Shown here piece by piece: positions 1 through 5,534 of a stretch of DNA of 12,058 nt. The position numbers and the translations under genes were made by a program. Below the pieces are notes generated by a model. The model saw only the letters and a list, made by a program, of their open reading frames with translations. It searched no databases and was not told where the DNA came from. The first letter of the stretch is position 1. Every line of letters begins with the position of its first letter. The stretch comes from an uncultured Collinsella sp. (GTDB lineage Bacteria; Actinomycetota; Coriobacteriia; Coriobacteriales; Coriobacteriaceae), in NCBI GenBank assembly GCA_900543275.1, contig UQQL01000060.1, positions 1-12,058 of the forward strand, written 5' to 3'.

Positions 1-42
1 CTCTCTCCGTCGTCGGCAGCGTCAGATGTGTATAAGAGACAG
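1..42 (+). other. Illumina Nextera read-1 adapter (non-genomic)
   Basis: Bases 10-42 are the 33-nt Nextera transposase read-1 adapter in full. Its last 19 bases (24-42, AGATGTGTATAAGAGACAG) are the Tn5 mosaic end. Bases 1-9 (CTCTCTCCG) are probably more adapter or low-quality sequence. The genome therefore starts at about base 43. A naive gene call begins at the ATG inside the mosaic end (26) and yields a protein starting MCIRDS, a typical translation of this adapter. This is a library artefact and not a transposon. Confidence 0.98.
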
Positions 43-373
43 CTCCGCGTACGATGCCGCCAAGGACAAGCAGGCCCAGAATGCTGCTCGCATTGCCGAG
101 ATTCAGGCCATCCTCGCCAACGCTCAGGTTGCTGCCACCACGGGCGATCTGACCGTCTCCATCGGTTCCACCGTTTCTCTGATTGATCCCAACGGTGAGG
201 TCATGGAAGTCACGCTCGTCGGTACCACCGAGACCAACTCGCTCGAGCACAAGATCTCCAACGAGTCTCCGGTCGGCCACGCCATCATTGGTCACGGCGA
301 GGGCGACTCCGTCGAGGTCGTTACGCCTTCCGGCAAGACCCGCATCTACACCATCGCCAAGATCGCACGCTAG
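43..373 (+). CDS. greA: Transcription elongation factor GreA, 5'-truncated
   Basis: GreA binds in the RNA polymerase secondary channel and stimulates cleavage of backtracked transcripts, rescuing arrested complexes. About 110 native residues are present, from the end of the N-terminal coiled coil (AYDAAKDKQAQNAARIAEIQ) through the whole C-terminal FKBP-like domain (IGSTVSLIDPNGEVMEVTLV, then ISNESPVGHAIIGHGEGDSVEV and a closing TIAKI strand). GreA is normally about 155-160 residues, so roughly the first 45-50 are missing because the contig begins inside the gene. The frame is open from base 44; the ATG at 26 lies in adapter sequence and is not the start. A terminator-like hairpin follows and lysS lies 79 bp downstream on the same strand, an arrangement seen in many bacteria. 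Confidence 0.93.
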
Positions 374-401
374 ACCACGGTCCCGCGTAAAGGTATGTTT
401 T

Positions 402-434
402 CGCTCCCTGGGACCGAATCCTGGGGAGCGTTTT
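402..434 (+). terminator. Intrinsic terminator between greA and lysS
   Basis: The stem CGCTCCC (402-408) pairs with GGGAGCG (424-430). It is extended inward by T-G, G-T, G-C, G-C and A-T pairs around a 5-nt loop (CCGAA), 12 pairs in all, and is followed by TTTT. It ends only 18 nt before the lysS ATG, too close for a promoter in between. lysS is therefore probably expressed by partial read-through from greA. Confidence 0.8.
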
Positions 435-452
435 AGTTTGAGGAGCTAACTT

Positions 453-2417
453 ATGGCAGAGAACCAGAACGCCGCCGATCAGGCATCGACGCTCAACGAC
501 GAGCGCGCCACCCGCCTGGCCAAGCGTGCCTCCCTGTTCGAGGCGGGCCAGAACCCGTACCCCGAGCACTCCGAGATTGAGGACTACGTCGTCGACATCG
601 AGACTAAGTACGCCGAGCTCGCCGATGGCGAGGACACCGAGGACATCGTGAAGATCGGCGGCCGTGTGGTCGCCAAGCGCGGTCAGGGCAAGATTATGTT
701 CATCGTCGTGCGCGACGCGACCGGCGAGATCCAGCTGTTCTGCCGCATCAACGATATGGACGAGGCCGCTTGGAATACGCTCAAGGCACTCGACCTGGGC
801 GATATCCTGGGCGTGACCGGCGTGGTCGTGCGCACCAAGCGTGGCCAGCTTTCCGTTGCCCCCAAGAGCGCGACGCTGCTGTCCAAGGCCGTTCGCCCGC
901 TGCCCGAGAAGTTCCACGGTCTCTCCGACAAGGAGACCCGCTATCGTCAGCGCTATGTCGACCTGATCGCCAATGACGACGTTCGCGAGACCTTCCGCAA
1001 GCGCTCGCAGATCCTCTCCACGTTCCGCCGCTTTATGGAGTCCGACGGCTACATGGAGGTCGAGACCCCTATCCTGCAGACCATCCAGGGCGGAGCAACT
1101 GCCAAGCCGTTCATCACGCACTTCAACGCGCTCGATCAGGAGTGCTACCTGCGTATTGCCACCGAGCTGCACCTCAAGCGCTGCATCGTCGGCGGCTTTG
1201 AGCGCGTCTTCGAGATCGGCCGCATCTTCCGCAACGAGGGTATGGACCTCACCCACAACCCCGAGTTCACCACGATGGAGGCTTACCGCGCCTTCTCCGA
1301 TCTCGAGGGCATGAAGGCGCTCGCCCAGGGTGTCATTAAGGCCGCTAACAAGGCTATCGGCAATCCCGAGGTTATTGAGTACCAGGGCCAGACCATCGAC
1401 CTTTCCGGTGAGTGGGCAAGCCGTTCCATGACCGATATCGTCTCTGACGTTATTGGTAAGCAGGTCACCATCGACACGCCGGTTGAGGAGCTTGCTGCCG
1501 CCGCGCGCGAGAAGGGCCTGGAGATCAAGCCCGAGTGGACCGCCGGCAAGATCATCGCCGAGATCTATGACGAGCTGGGCGAGGACACCATCGTCAACCC
1601 CACCTTCGTGTGCGATTACCCCATCGAGGTTAGCCCGCTTGCCAAGCGCTTTGAGGATGACCCGCGCCTGACCCATCGCTTTGAGCTGGTCATCGCCGGC
1701 CACGAGTACGCGAACGCGTTCTCCGAGCTCAACGACCCGGTCGACCAGGCCGAGCGCTTCGCCGCCCAGATGGCCGAGAAGGCCGGCGGCGACGACGAGG
1801 CCATGGAGTACGACGAGGATTACGTGCGTGCCCTCGAGTACGGTATGCCTCCCGCGGGCGGCATCGGCATCGGTATCGACCGCGTGGTCATGCTGCTCAC
1901 CAACCAAGCTTCCATCCGCGACGTGCTGCTGTTCCCGCACATGAAGCCCGAGAAGGGTTTCCAGTCCGGTGCCGCTGCTGCCAAGGCCGCCGAGGCCGGC
2001 AACGCCGCGAGCCCCTTCGTCAAGCCGCTTAAGCTCACGGTTGATTATTCCAAGATTGCCGTTGAGCCGCTGTTTGAGGAGTTCGTCGACTTTGATACCT
2101 TCTCCAAGAGCGACTTCCGCGCCGTGAAGGTCAAGGCATGCGAGGCCGTCAAGAAGTCCAAGAAGCTGCTGAACTTTACGCTCGATGACGGCACCGGCAC
2201 CGACCGCACCATCCTCTCCGGCATTCACGATTATTACGAGCCCGAGGACCTGGTCGGCAAGACCCTACTCGCCATCACCAACCTGCCTCCGCGCAAGATG
2301 ATGGGCATCCCCAGCTGTGGCATGCTCATCAGCGCCATCCACGAGGAGGAGGGCGAGGAGCGTCTCAACCTGATCCAGCTCGACGATTCCATCCCTGCCG
2401 GCGCAAAGATGTACTAA
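453..2417 (+). CDS. lysS: Lysyl-tRNA synthetase (class II) fused to a C-terminal Trbp111-like tRNA-binding domain
   Basis: Charges tRNA-Lys with lysine in the cytoplasm. The 654 residues contain an OB-fold anticodon-binding domain at about 65-150 (KIGGRVVAKRGQGKIMFIVV), motif 1 near 155-175 (FHGLSDKETRYRQRYVDLI), motif 2 with RNEG at 260-263 followed by HNPEFTTMEAY, and motif 3 GGIGIGIDR at 469-477. Normal bacterial LysRS ends at about 500 residues. Here an Ala-rich linker (about 505-530) leads to an extra domain at about 545-654 (FDTFSKSDFRAVKVKACEAV, then LPPRKMMGIPSCGMLISA and PAGAKMY) that matches the EMAPII/Trbp111 OB fold found at the C-terminus of MetRS. That domain is known to bind tRNA non-specifically and raise affinity. 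The start is set by AGGAG at 441-445, 7 nt before ATG 453. The gene is downstream of greA and followed by hairpins. Confidence 0.96.
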   Translation: MAENQNAADQASTLNDERATRLAKRASLFEAGQNPYPEHSEIEDYVVDIETKYAELADGEDTEDIVKIGGRVVAKRGQGKIMFIVVRDATGEIQLFCRINDMDEAAWNTLKALDLGDILGVTGVVVRTKRGQLSVAPKSATLLSKAVRPLPEKFHGLSDKETRYRQRYVDLIANDDVRETFRKRSQILSTFRRFMESDGYMEVETPILQTIQGGATAKPFITHFNALDQECYLRIATELHLKRCIVGGFERVFEIGRIFRNEGMDLTHNPEFTTMEAYRAFSDLEGMKALAQGVIKAANKAIGNPEVIEYQGQTIDLSGEWASRSMTDIVSDVIGKQVTIDTPVEELAAAAREKGLEIKPEWTAGKIIAEIYDELGEDTIVNPTFVCDYPIEVSPLAKRFEDDPRLTHRFELVIAGHEYANAFSELNDPVDQAERFAAQMAEKAGGDDEAMEYDEDYVRALEYGMPPAGGIGIGIDRVVMLLTNQASIRDVLLFPHMKPEKGFQSGAAAAKAAEAGNAASPFVKPLKLTVDYSKIAVEPLFEEFVDFDTFSKSDFRAVKVKACEAVKKSKKLLNFTLDDGTGTDRTILSGIHDYYEPEDLVGKTLLAITNLPPRKMMGIPSCGMLISAIHEEEGEERLNLIQLDDSIPAGAKMY

Positions 2418-2420
2418 CTA

Positions 2421-2447
2421 GTTACGCGGTTCTACGAACCGCGTAAC
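2421..2447. repeat. Perfect 12-bp inverted repeat just after lysS
   Basis: GTTACGCGGTTC (2421-2432), a 3-nt spacer TAC, then GAACCGCGTAAC (2436-2447) form a perfect hairpin starting 4 nt after the lysS stop. No T-run follows on either strand, so it is not a classical intrinsic terminator. It may protect the mRNA 3' end or be an extragenic palindrome. Confidence 0.85.
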
Positions 2448-2460
2448 GGCTCGACGCTGC

Positions 2461-2559
2461 GCGGGCCGCATTTGGGCAATCTGACGTTCAACTTCAAGGG
2501 CGCGACCAGAAGGTCAGCGCCCTTTCGTTTCACGCCACCTTGCCTCAAATGCGACCCGC
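2461..2559. repeat. Large nested inverted repeat downstream of lysS
   Basis: The outer arms are 2461-2479 (GCGGGCCGCATTTGGGCAA) and 2540-2559 (TTGCCTCAAATGCGACCCGC). They are complementary except for one mismatch and one extra base. They enclose the strong hairpin at 2496-2524. The whole can fold into a long bulged stem about 100 nt in length. The nested symmetry suggests a structured transcript end or a small extragenic element, not a coding sequence. Confidence 0.65.
2496..2530 (+). terminator. lysS: Probable lysS terminator hairpin
   Basis: AAGGGCGC (2496-2503) plus GACC, loop AGAA, then GGTC, a bulged A, and GCGCCCTT (2517-2524). That gives 12 pairs with one bulge, followed by TCGTTT. 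The T-tract is interrupted, but the stem is strong and sits in the inner part of a larger inverted repeat. It is the best transcription-stop candidate for lysS. Confidence 0.6.
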
Positions 2560-2730
2560 TCGCTGACTTATGCTCAACCTGCGGCGCCATTTTGCTTGAA
2601 GGCACCTTGCTCGCTCTGGCGGGCTTTCGCTGTCGTTGCCAGGGCATCGGCGTTGCCTTGGCTGTCAAGCTGGACGCGGCTCGCTGTCCGTCCTCTACCT
2701 GCGGCGGTGACTTTGTTGACACTTAGAACA
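2531..2730. repeat. Degenerate tandem repeat in the lysS-thrE intergenic region
   Basis: Three diverged copies of a unit centred on GCTCGCT (2558, 2609, 2679) can be aligned. Copies 1 and 3 share a TCAA...GCTCGCTG...CTNAACCTGCGG-like layout and end in ACCTGCGG at 2577-2584 and 2697-2704. An uninterrupted minus-strand frame (about 2722 to 2432) translates these as related peptide blocks (PPQVE...AASSL and APQVE...SASGSHL), and the plus strand is open over 2472-2726. Neither frame resembles a protein I know and neither has a convincing ribosome site. I annotate it as repeat DNA, possibly the remnant of a repeat-containing ORF. Confidence 0.45.
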
Positions 2731-2739
2731 TCGATGTAG

Positions 2740-2815
2740 CCATTGGGGACGGTCTTAAACGACTACCCAACGGCTATTGCGCGCATGGCTCGCATGACAG
2801 CCGTCTCTTTTATGT
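2740..2815. other. Imperfect palindromes in the region upstream of the ThrE gene
   Basis: CCATTGGG (2740-2747) and CCCAACGG (2766-2773) pair with one mismatch around GACGGTCTTAAACGACTA. Then ACGGCT (2771-2776) pairs with AGCCGT at about 2798-2804, followed by CTCTTTT, a weak terminator-like shape. The GGGGACGG core resembles GGGGACAGG in the element at 4442-4544. I see no convincing -35/-10 pair for the downstream gene. Confidence 0.4.
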
Positions 2816-2872
2816 TTCCTTTAGCCGTCGCTGCCTAGGATGGGGGTTAGTCGGCAGGAAGGGAGCGTCTAT

Positions 2873-4441
2873 ATGGACGACGCGAGCGATCGTGCAATCG
2901 AAGAGGACATGCTCGATCAGTTCAACTATTTTGATGATGAGGACGAGGAATTGACCGATCGTCGCGAGCCGGCGGCGCTCGATGCTTTCGACCTTGTTGA
3001 TGAAGGGCCCGACGAGGACGAGGTCGAATCGACGGAACCCCCACAGTCTTCGCACCATGATTCGTTGCTCTCAAGAGTCCCCATGCACCACGGTGTCCGT
3101 GCCGGCGCCCTCCATATGAAAACCGACTGGCGCCAGATCGTGACGGCAGGCGATGAGCTTGCCGTCGATGCGCCGCTCACCGATAAATCATCCATCATCT
3201 GCCGCACCGGCATGCTTATGCTGGCAAGCGGAACAGGTGCCTGGCGCGTGCGCGATACCATGAATCGTGTTGCTGCCGTACTCGGCGTCACGATTCACGT
3301 CGACCTGAGTCTCCTGTCGTTTGAGTGCACCTGCATCGAAGGCGGCCACTGCTTTAACGAGGTCGTCAGCCTACCCACAACGGGAGTCAATACTCATCGC
3401 ATTTGGATGATGGAGAGCTTCTTAAAGGAAATCGAGGTTTACGGGCGCCGGTTTACCGTGCATGAGTACCACGAGATGCTCAAGACCGTTGAGAGTTCAA
3501 AACCCGATTACACTCCCTGGCAACAGGGCCTTGCGGCAGCTTGTGCTTGCGGCGCCTTCGTCTTTTTGCTCGGCGGCGGCCCTATCGAGATGGCCTGCGC
3601 GTTCGTGGGCGCGGGTGTCGGCAACTTTGCCCGCTCTCATATCCTCAAGCAGGGTCTTGGCCAGTTTAGCGCGCTGACGATCGGCGTTGCGCTCGCTTGC
3701 GTTTCGTATCTGCTGGCATTGCTCGGCCTTGGCCAGGTCATTCCGGGGGCAATGTCGCACCAAGAAGGCTATATCGGCGCCATGCTCTTTGTGATTCCCG
3801 GCTTTCCCCTCATTACGGCAGGCCTCGACATCGCTAAGCTTGATATGCGAAGCGGCATTGAGCGTCTTTCGTATGCTGTGTCGATTATTGTGATGGCGAC
3901 CCTCGTAGGCTGGATGGTTGCCGAGTGTGTGGGGCTGGCGCCGGACGACTTTGCCCCGCTCGGGCTCTCACCGTTGGCTCTTACACTCTTGCGTGTGATG
4001 ATGAGCTTTATCGGCGTATTTGGCTTCTCGGTTATGTTCAACAGTCCGGTGAAGATGGCCGCGGCGGCAGGGCTCATCGGCGCCGTGTCTAATACCTTGC
4101 GCCTTACGCTCGTCGATGCGCCGACGCTGTTTCCCTTCTTGGGCCTGAGTGCAGGCATGCCTCCCGAGGCGGCTGCGTTTACCGGCGCGCTGGTATCGGG
4201 GCTTCTCGCGAGCTTAGCCGAAATCAAGCTCACCTACCCACGCATCGCCCTCACGGTGCCATCGATTGTCATTATGGTGCCGGGCTTGTATCTGTATCGC
4301 TCGATGTATTACATGTGCACCTTCGACACGGTCAATATGCTCGGCTGGTTTGTGCGCGCGGTGCTCATCGTGGCGTTTTTGCCCGTTGGTCTGGGCGTGG
4401 CGCGTACGCTCACCGACCCTCGCTGGCGCCACACCAGCTAA
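2873..4441 (+). CDS. ThrE-family threonine/serine exporter
   Basis: Predicted inner-membrane exporter of small hydroxy amino acids of the ThrE type (DUF1212 plus DUF3815 modules), 522 residues. Residues 1-65 are strongly acidic and low-complexity (DDEDEELTDR, DEGPDEDEVE) and probably disordered in the cytoplasm. The ThrE soluble region is at about 105-205, with the family motif RVRDTMNRVAAVLGV at 125-139. Hydrophobic helices run from about 218 to 350 (GPIEMACAFVGAGVGNFARS; PGFPLITAGLDIAKLD at 309-324). The second, ThrE_2-like module spans about 365-510 (GLIGAVSNTLR at 400-410; TVPSIVIMVPGLYLYRSMYYM at 461-481). An in-frame ATG at 2840 lacks a ribosome site, while AGGAAGGGAG at 2856-2865 sits 7 nt before ATG 2873, so I chose the latter. 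The gene stands alone. Substrate specificity is inferred from the family only. Confidence 0.88.
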   Translation: MDDASDRAIEEDMLDQFNYFDDEDEELTDRREPAALDAFDLVDEGPDEDEVESTEPPQSSHHDSLLSRVPMHHGVRAGALHMKTDWRQIVTAGDELAVDAPLTDKSSIICRTGMLMLASGTGAWRVRDTMNRVAAVLGVTIHVDLSLLSFECTCIEGGHCFNEVVSLPTTGVNTHRIWMMESFLKEIEVYGRRFTVHEYHEMLKTVESSKPDYTPWQQGLAAACACGAFVFLLGGGPIEMACAFVGAGVGNFARSHILKQGLGQFSALTIGVALACVSYLLALLGLGQVIPGAMSHQEGYIGAMLFVIPGFPLITAGLDIAKLDMRSGIERLSYAVSIIVMATLVGWMVAECVGLAPDDFAPLGLSPLALTLLRVMMSFIGVFGFSVMFNSPVKMAAAAGLIGAVSNTLRLTLVDAPTLFPFLGLSAGMPPEAAAFTGALVSGLLASLAEIKLTYPRIALTVPSIVIMVPGLYLYRSMYYMCTFDTVNMLGWFVRAVLIVAFLPVGLGVARTLTDPRWRHTS

Positions 4442-4544
4442 TTGGTGCAAGGGGGACAGGTTACTTTGCACCAAATGAGTTGCGGTGAAATAGGGACTGA
4501 ATTGCTGCTTAAAGGGTCAAAACAGTCCGTATTCCACCGCAACT
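4442..4544. repeat. REP-like extragenic element with two palindromes
   Basis: The first palindrome is TTGGTGCAA (4442-4450) and TTGCACCAA (4466-4474), perfect, with a 15-nt loop GGGGGACAGGTTACT. Three bases later, 22-nt arms at 4478-4499 (starting AGTTGCGGTG) and 4523-4544 (ending CACCGCAACT) are complementary except at two positions, around a 23-nt loop. It begins immediately after the ThrE stop codon. The pattern resembles REP/BIME elements that are repeated between genes and mobilised by Y1 (RAYT) transposases. No transposase is present here. The short ORF over 4442-4642 is not a credible gene. Confidence 0.8.
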
Positions 4545-4593
4545 TATGGGGTCGGGGGATTATTGGTGCCCTGCATCTCCATAAACTCAACGC

Positions 4594-4623
4594 TTACGAA
4601 GCGCGGGGTTTTCGTGCTAGGCT
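4594..4623 (+). promoter_or_regulatory. Candidate extended -10 promoter for the DUF2798 transcript
   Basis: TTACGA (4594-4599), an 18-nt spacer, then TAGGCT (4618-4623) preceded by TGC, giving an extended -10 (TGCTAGGCT). Transcription would start near 4630 and produce a leader of about 125 nt containing the strong terminator at 4661-4713. The hexamers are imperfect, so this is a proposal only. Confidence 0.35.
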
Positions 4624-4660
4624 GGTTCCACCACATAAGTAGTCGCAGACGCACGTATCA

Positions 4661-4713
4661 CGGGCGGGCGAGATGAAGTCCCAACAGCTCCATCTTGCCC
4701 GCCCGTTTTTGTT
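4661..4713 (+). terminator. Strong terminator in the leader of the DUF2798 gene
   Basis: CGGGCGGGC (4661-4669) pairs with GCCCGCCCG (4697-4705), extended by G-T and AGATG/CATCT to 15 pairs around a loop of about 15 nt, followed by TTTTTGTTG. It ends about 42 nt before ATG 4755. It could end a short leader RNA or small RNA, or serve as an attenuator for the gene behind it. As a terminator of the ThrE gene it would be unusually distant (220 nt). Confidence 0.85.
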
Positions 4714-4754
4714 GCGTGGTGCCGCGGCGTAACACAGAAAGGATTTTGCCCTTT

Positions 4755-5348
4755 ATGCCTATCAACAAACGAGAGAGCCTGCTGTTCACCTTTATCATGT
4801 GCTTTTGCATGGTGCTTTGGATGAGCATCTACAACGTTGCCCTGCAGCATGGGGCCATCAACGGCGAGGTTGTTGCCGCCGCGTGGCTCGGCTTCCCCGT
4901 TGCCTACGTTTTTGCCATGTGCTGCGACTGGTTTGTCGCCAGCCCGCTCGCCAAGGGTTTCGCCTTTAAATTCCTGGTCACGCCGGGCAAGAGCTCGCCG
5001 CTTGCCATGACGCTCGCCGTTAGCTCCTGCATGGTCGTTCCTATGGTCATCATCATGTCGCTCTACGGTGCGTGCGAGGGCCTGTTCCACATGCCCGGCG
5101 GCCCGCTCGCCAACCTGCAGCTGCTGCCGATGATGTGGCTCGTTAACATTCCGCGCAACTTTATCATGGCCCTGCCCTGGAACCAGCTGGTGGCCGGTCC
5201 GGTTGCTCGCTTTGTCTTCCGCCGCGCCTTCCCCATGGGCACGGTCTTTGCCGAGCCGCACATGGAGCTCGTGCGCATGCCGGGCGCTCCCGTTGCCGAT
5301 GCCGTCAATGACGTTGCCGAGAGCATGGACGCCGAGCCTGCCTGCTAG
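4755..5348 (+). CDS. DUF2798 family membrane protein
   Basis: 197-residue integral membrane protein of unknown function. It contains two copies of the DUF2798 unit, each with two membrane helices. Copy 1 is at about 8-74 (LLFTFIMCFCMVLWMSIYNV, then AWLGFPVAYVFAMCCDWFVA, SPLAKGFAFKFL). Copy 2 is at about 88-158 (SSCMVVPMVIIMSLYGACEG, then NFIMALPWNQLVAGPVARFV). Parallel features are the MS(I/L)Y and the (S/G)P-(L/V)-A-(K/R) motif at the end of each unit. The C-terminal 40 residues are polar. An earlier in-frame ATG-like start at 4695 lies in the terminator stem and is rejected. AAAGGA (4738-4743) gives a ribosome site for ATG 4755. The biological role is unknown; the terminator in its leader suggests conditional expression. 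Confidence 0.85.
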   Translation: MPINKRESLLFTFIMCFCMVLWMSIYNVALQHGAINGEVVAAAWLGFPVAYVFAMCCDWFVASPLAKGFAFKFLVTPGKSSPLAMTLAVSSCMVVPMVIIMSLYGACEGLFHMPGGPLANLQLLPMMWLVNIPRNFIMALPWNQLVAGPVARFVFRRAFPMGTVFAEPHMELVRMPGAPVADAVNDVAESMDAEPAC

Positions 5349-5362
5349 GCAACAGCCTCTAA

Positions 5363-5398
5363 CCTAGAGCGCCCGCCGCACCTGGCGATTCCTTTTTT
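5363..5398 (+). terminator. Possible weak terminator after the DUF2798 gene
   Basis: A GC-rich patch (GCGCCCGCCGCACCTGGCG), in which CGCC and GGCG can pair around a 6-nt loop, is followed within a few bases by TTTTTT (5393-5398). A second small stem, CTAGG/CCTAG (5345-5349 with 5363-5367), lies upstream. The stem is short, so only the position and T-run make it plausible. Confidence 0.4.
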
Positions 5399-5445
5399 GT
5401 AGACGTTGTCGTATGGCTGCATGCGGAAAAGGCCCCAGCGGTTAA

Positions 5446-5460
5446 CATATACTCCATATG
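5446..5460 (+). promoter_or_regulatory. clpC: Candidate clpC -10 region with small inverted repeat
   Basis: TATACT (5448-5453) is a good -10 hexamer, but no recognisable -35 lies 16-18 nt upstream. It is overlapped by CATAT-ACTCC-ATATG (5446-5460), a perfect 5-bp inverted repeat with a 5-nt spacer that could be an operator. I see no CtsR heptad tandem or HAIR element here. Confidence 0.35.
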
Positions 5461-5471
5461 GGTAAAGAGAC

Positions 5472-5498
5472 CAAAGCGCCGCCACGAGTGGCGCTTTG
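5472..5498. promoter_or_regulatory. clpC: Hairpin in the clpC 5' leader
   Basis: CAAAGCGCC (5472-5480) and GGCGCTTTG (5490-5498) form a perfect 9-bp stem around a 9-nt loop, 36 nt before the clpC start. Only CGTTTG follows, so termination is doubtful. It could be a leader structure (attenuator, thermosensor or stability element) or a dyad bound by a regulator. Confidence 0.6.
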
Positions 5499-5534
5499 CG
5501 TTTGAAAAAACTAGCTCGTCTAAGAGGAACTAGC

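Noticed and set aside
24..42. Tn5 mosaic end suggesting a genomic transposon
   Set aside because: It is part of the synthetic Nextera adapter and occurs only at the contig edge.
321..2228. 635-residue open frame on the minus strand opposite lysS
   Set aside because: It is a shadow of lysS caused by G/C-ending codons. It has no recognisable domain, while the plus frame encodes a complete LysRS.
2432..2722. 96-residue minus-strand ORF with repeated PQVE blocks
   Set aside because: The repetition is visible at DNA level and the frame shows no ribosome site or known fold. Kept only as a repeat feature and a finding.
2472..2726. 84-residue plus-strand ORF with several CxxC pairs after lysS
   Set aside because: It begins inside the nested hairpin region without a ribosome site and its cysteines come from the repeated DNA unit. 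I do not accept it as a zinc-binding protein.
4442..4642. 66-residue ORF over the REP-like element
   Set aside because: Its coding span is the palindromic element itself. A start codon following the ThrE stop is coincidental.
4617..4660. Possible T-box or known riboswitch before the DUF2798 gene
   Set aside because: A GGTTCCACC string is present, but the T-box antiterminator consensus is not on the coding strand and no specifier loop is visible. No known riboswitch core was recognised.
5472..5498. ClgR or CtsR operator in the clpC leader
   Set aside because: The dyad has arms CAAAGCGCC/GGCGCTTTG separated by 9 nt, which does not fit the spacing I know for ClgR (short spacer) or the CtsR direct heptads.
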